From NCBI GenBank assembly GCA_046597185.1, contig JBKJLF010000344.1, forward strand, positions 1-7,588: a stretch of 7,588 nt of DNA, read 5' to 3'. The position numbers and the translations under genes are program-made. Under the pieces are notes generated by a model. The model was not told the origin of the DNA, ran no database searches, and was given only the letters and a program-made list of their open reading frames with translations. The stretch is from CAMBDR01 sp046597185. GTDB taxonomy: Bacteria > Pseudomonadota > Gammaproteobacteria > Burkholderiales > Burkholderiaceae_D. Positions 7,358 to 7,588 of the stretch are shown here, one piece after another (position 1 is the first letter of the stretch; every line of letters begins with the position of its first letter).

Positions 7358-7508
7358 ATATCGATAATACATCGCGCTTGACGCGTGCCAGCGGTTTTTT
7401 AATGTGGTGAGCGGTAAGGGGGGGCAGGAATTGATTTAAGCGCGTGAAGGTGGCGTTTTCGATCAAGACGCCACCAAGGTCAAACAAGCGTAGCGCAGCC
7501 GTGGACAT
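7353..7508 (-). pseudogene. N-terminal fragment of a HAD-family hydrolase gene
   Basis: A 51-codon frame starting at ATG 7508 and ending at TAG 7355-7353. The first residues are MSTAALRLFDLGGVLIENAT. LFDLGGVLIE is HAD motif I: hydrophobic strand, nucleophile Asp (D10), then L-G-G-V-L, as in the DLGG/DLGN subgroup of HAD phosphatases. Family members are usually about 200 residues or more, so only the first 30 to 35 codons look authentic. The tail after LPPLTAHHIKK does not continue the cap domain convincingly. The gene therefore appears cut off by the same event that left the transposase fragment downstream. A purine-rich GAGAAACGG lies before the ATG as a possible weak ribosome binding site. 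Confidence 0.6.
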
Positions 7509-7556
7509 GGCCGTTTCTCATAAATTGAATGCAGCAAAATGCGCCCATCAGTTCAC

Positions 7557-7588
7557 TCAATACAACGTCTGCCCCGTCTCATGCACCA
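7557..7588 (-). CDS. Possible C-terminal end of an upstream gene (partial)
   Basis: At the right edge one minus-strand frame reads VHETGQTLY and then stops at TGA 7559-7557, 48 bases before the HAD-fragment start. This could be the tail of a preceding gene in the same direction. Only nine codons are visible, so chance is a real alternative and no function can be given. Confidence 0.2.
   Translation of the reverse strand, partial: VHETGQTLY

Noticed and set aside
7180..7410. Plus-strand frame of 76 codons across the junction
   Set aside because: It has a low-complexity Lys/Gly-rich peptide from the A-rich repeat, no motif, and overlaps minus-strand frames with recognisable protein motifs.
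7449..7475. Seven-base perfect hairpin (ggtggcg / cgccacc) resembling a terminator stem
   Set aside because: It lies inside the HAD motif I code, with a 13-base loop and no T-run, and is explained by the Gly-Gly and Ala-Thr codons.

Overview
The window is almost entirely minus-strand coding sequence. It is dominated by two very large, adjacent, paralogous sensor histidine kinases. Each has an N-terminal signal or anchor segment, a periplasmic array of beta-propeller (Reg_prop) blades, a Y_Y_Y domain, one transmembrane helix, a cytoplasmic coiled coil, a GAF domain and a HisKA/HATPase kinase core. The architecture and moderate GC content suggest a Gram-negative proteobacterium. A betaproteobacterium (Oxalobacteraceae- or Neisseriales-like) is my best guess, but this comes from general resemblance and not from a search.

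Layout in transcription order, right to left. (1) 7588-7158 is a damaged junction. It holds a possible tail of an upstream gene (7588-7557), the N-terminal piece of a HAD-family hydrolase gene (7508-7353), and the N-terminal piece of what looks like an IS1182-type transposase (about 7340-7158) with a short A-rich tandem repeat. (2) 7201-6983 is a short open frame. It looks like the C-terminal remnant of an unidentified gene, and its TGA overlaps the ATG of the first kinase. (3) 6986-2970 is kinase A, complete at 1338 residues. (4) 2966 to the left edge is kinase B, whose start lies three bases after the stop of A. It is open across the whole window and runs off the edge just after the phospho-acceptor histidine region.

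The two kinases align from signal peptide to H-box, so they arose by tandem duplication. The differences are structured. A has 14 propeller blades, the 7+7 double-propeller layout. B lacks about 152 residues, which correspond to blades 11-13. A carries two extra heptads in the coiled coil after the membrane, and B carries three extra residues in the GAF-kinase linker. The output half is better conserved than the sensing half. A reasonable inference is that one operon makes two related receptors with different ligand surfaces and perhaps the ability to heterodimerise. Neither kinase shows a receiver domain in the visible part, so the cognate response regulator is probably beyond the left edge or elsewhere. 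No RNA genes, CRISPR arrays or convincing terminators were seen.
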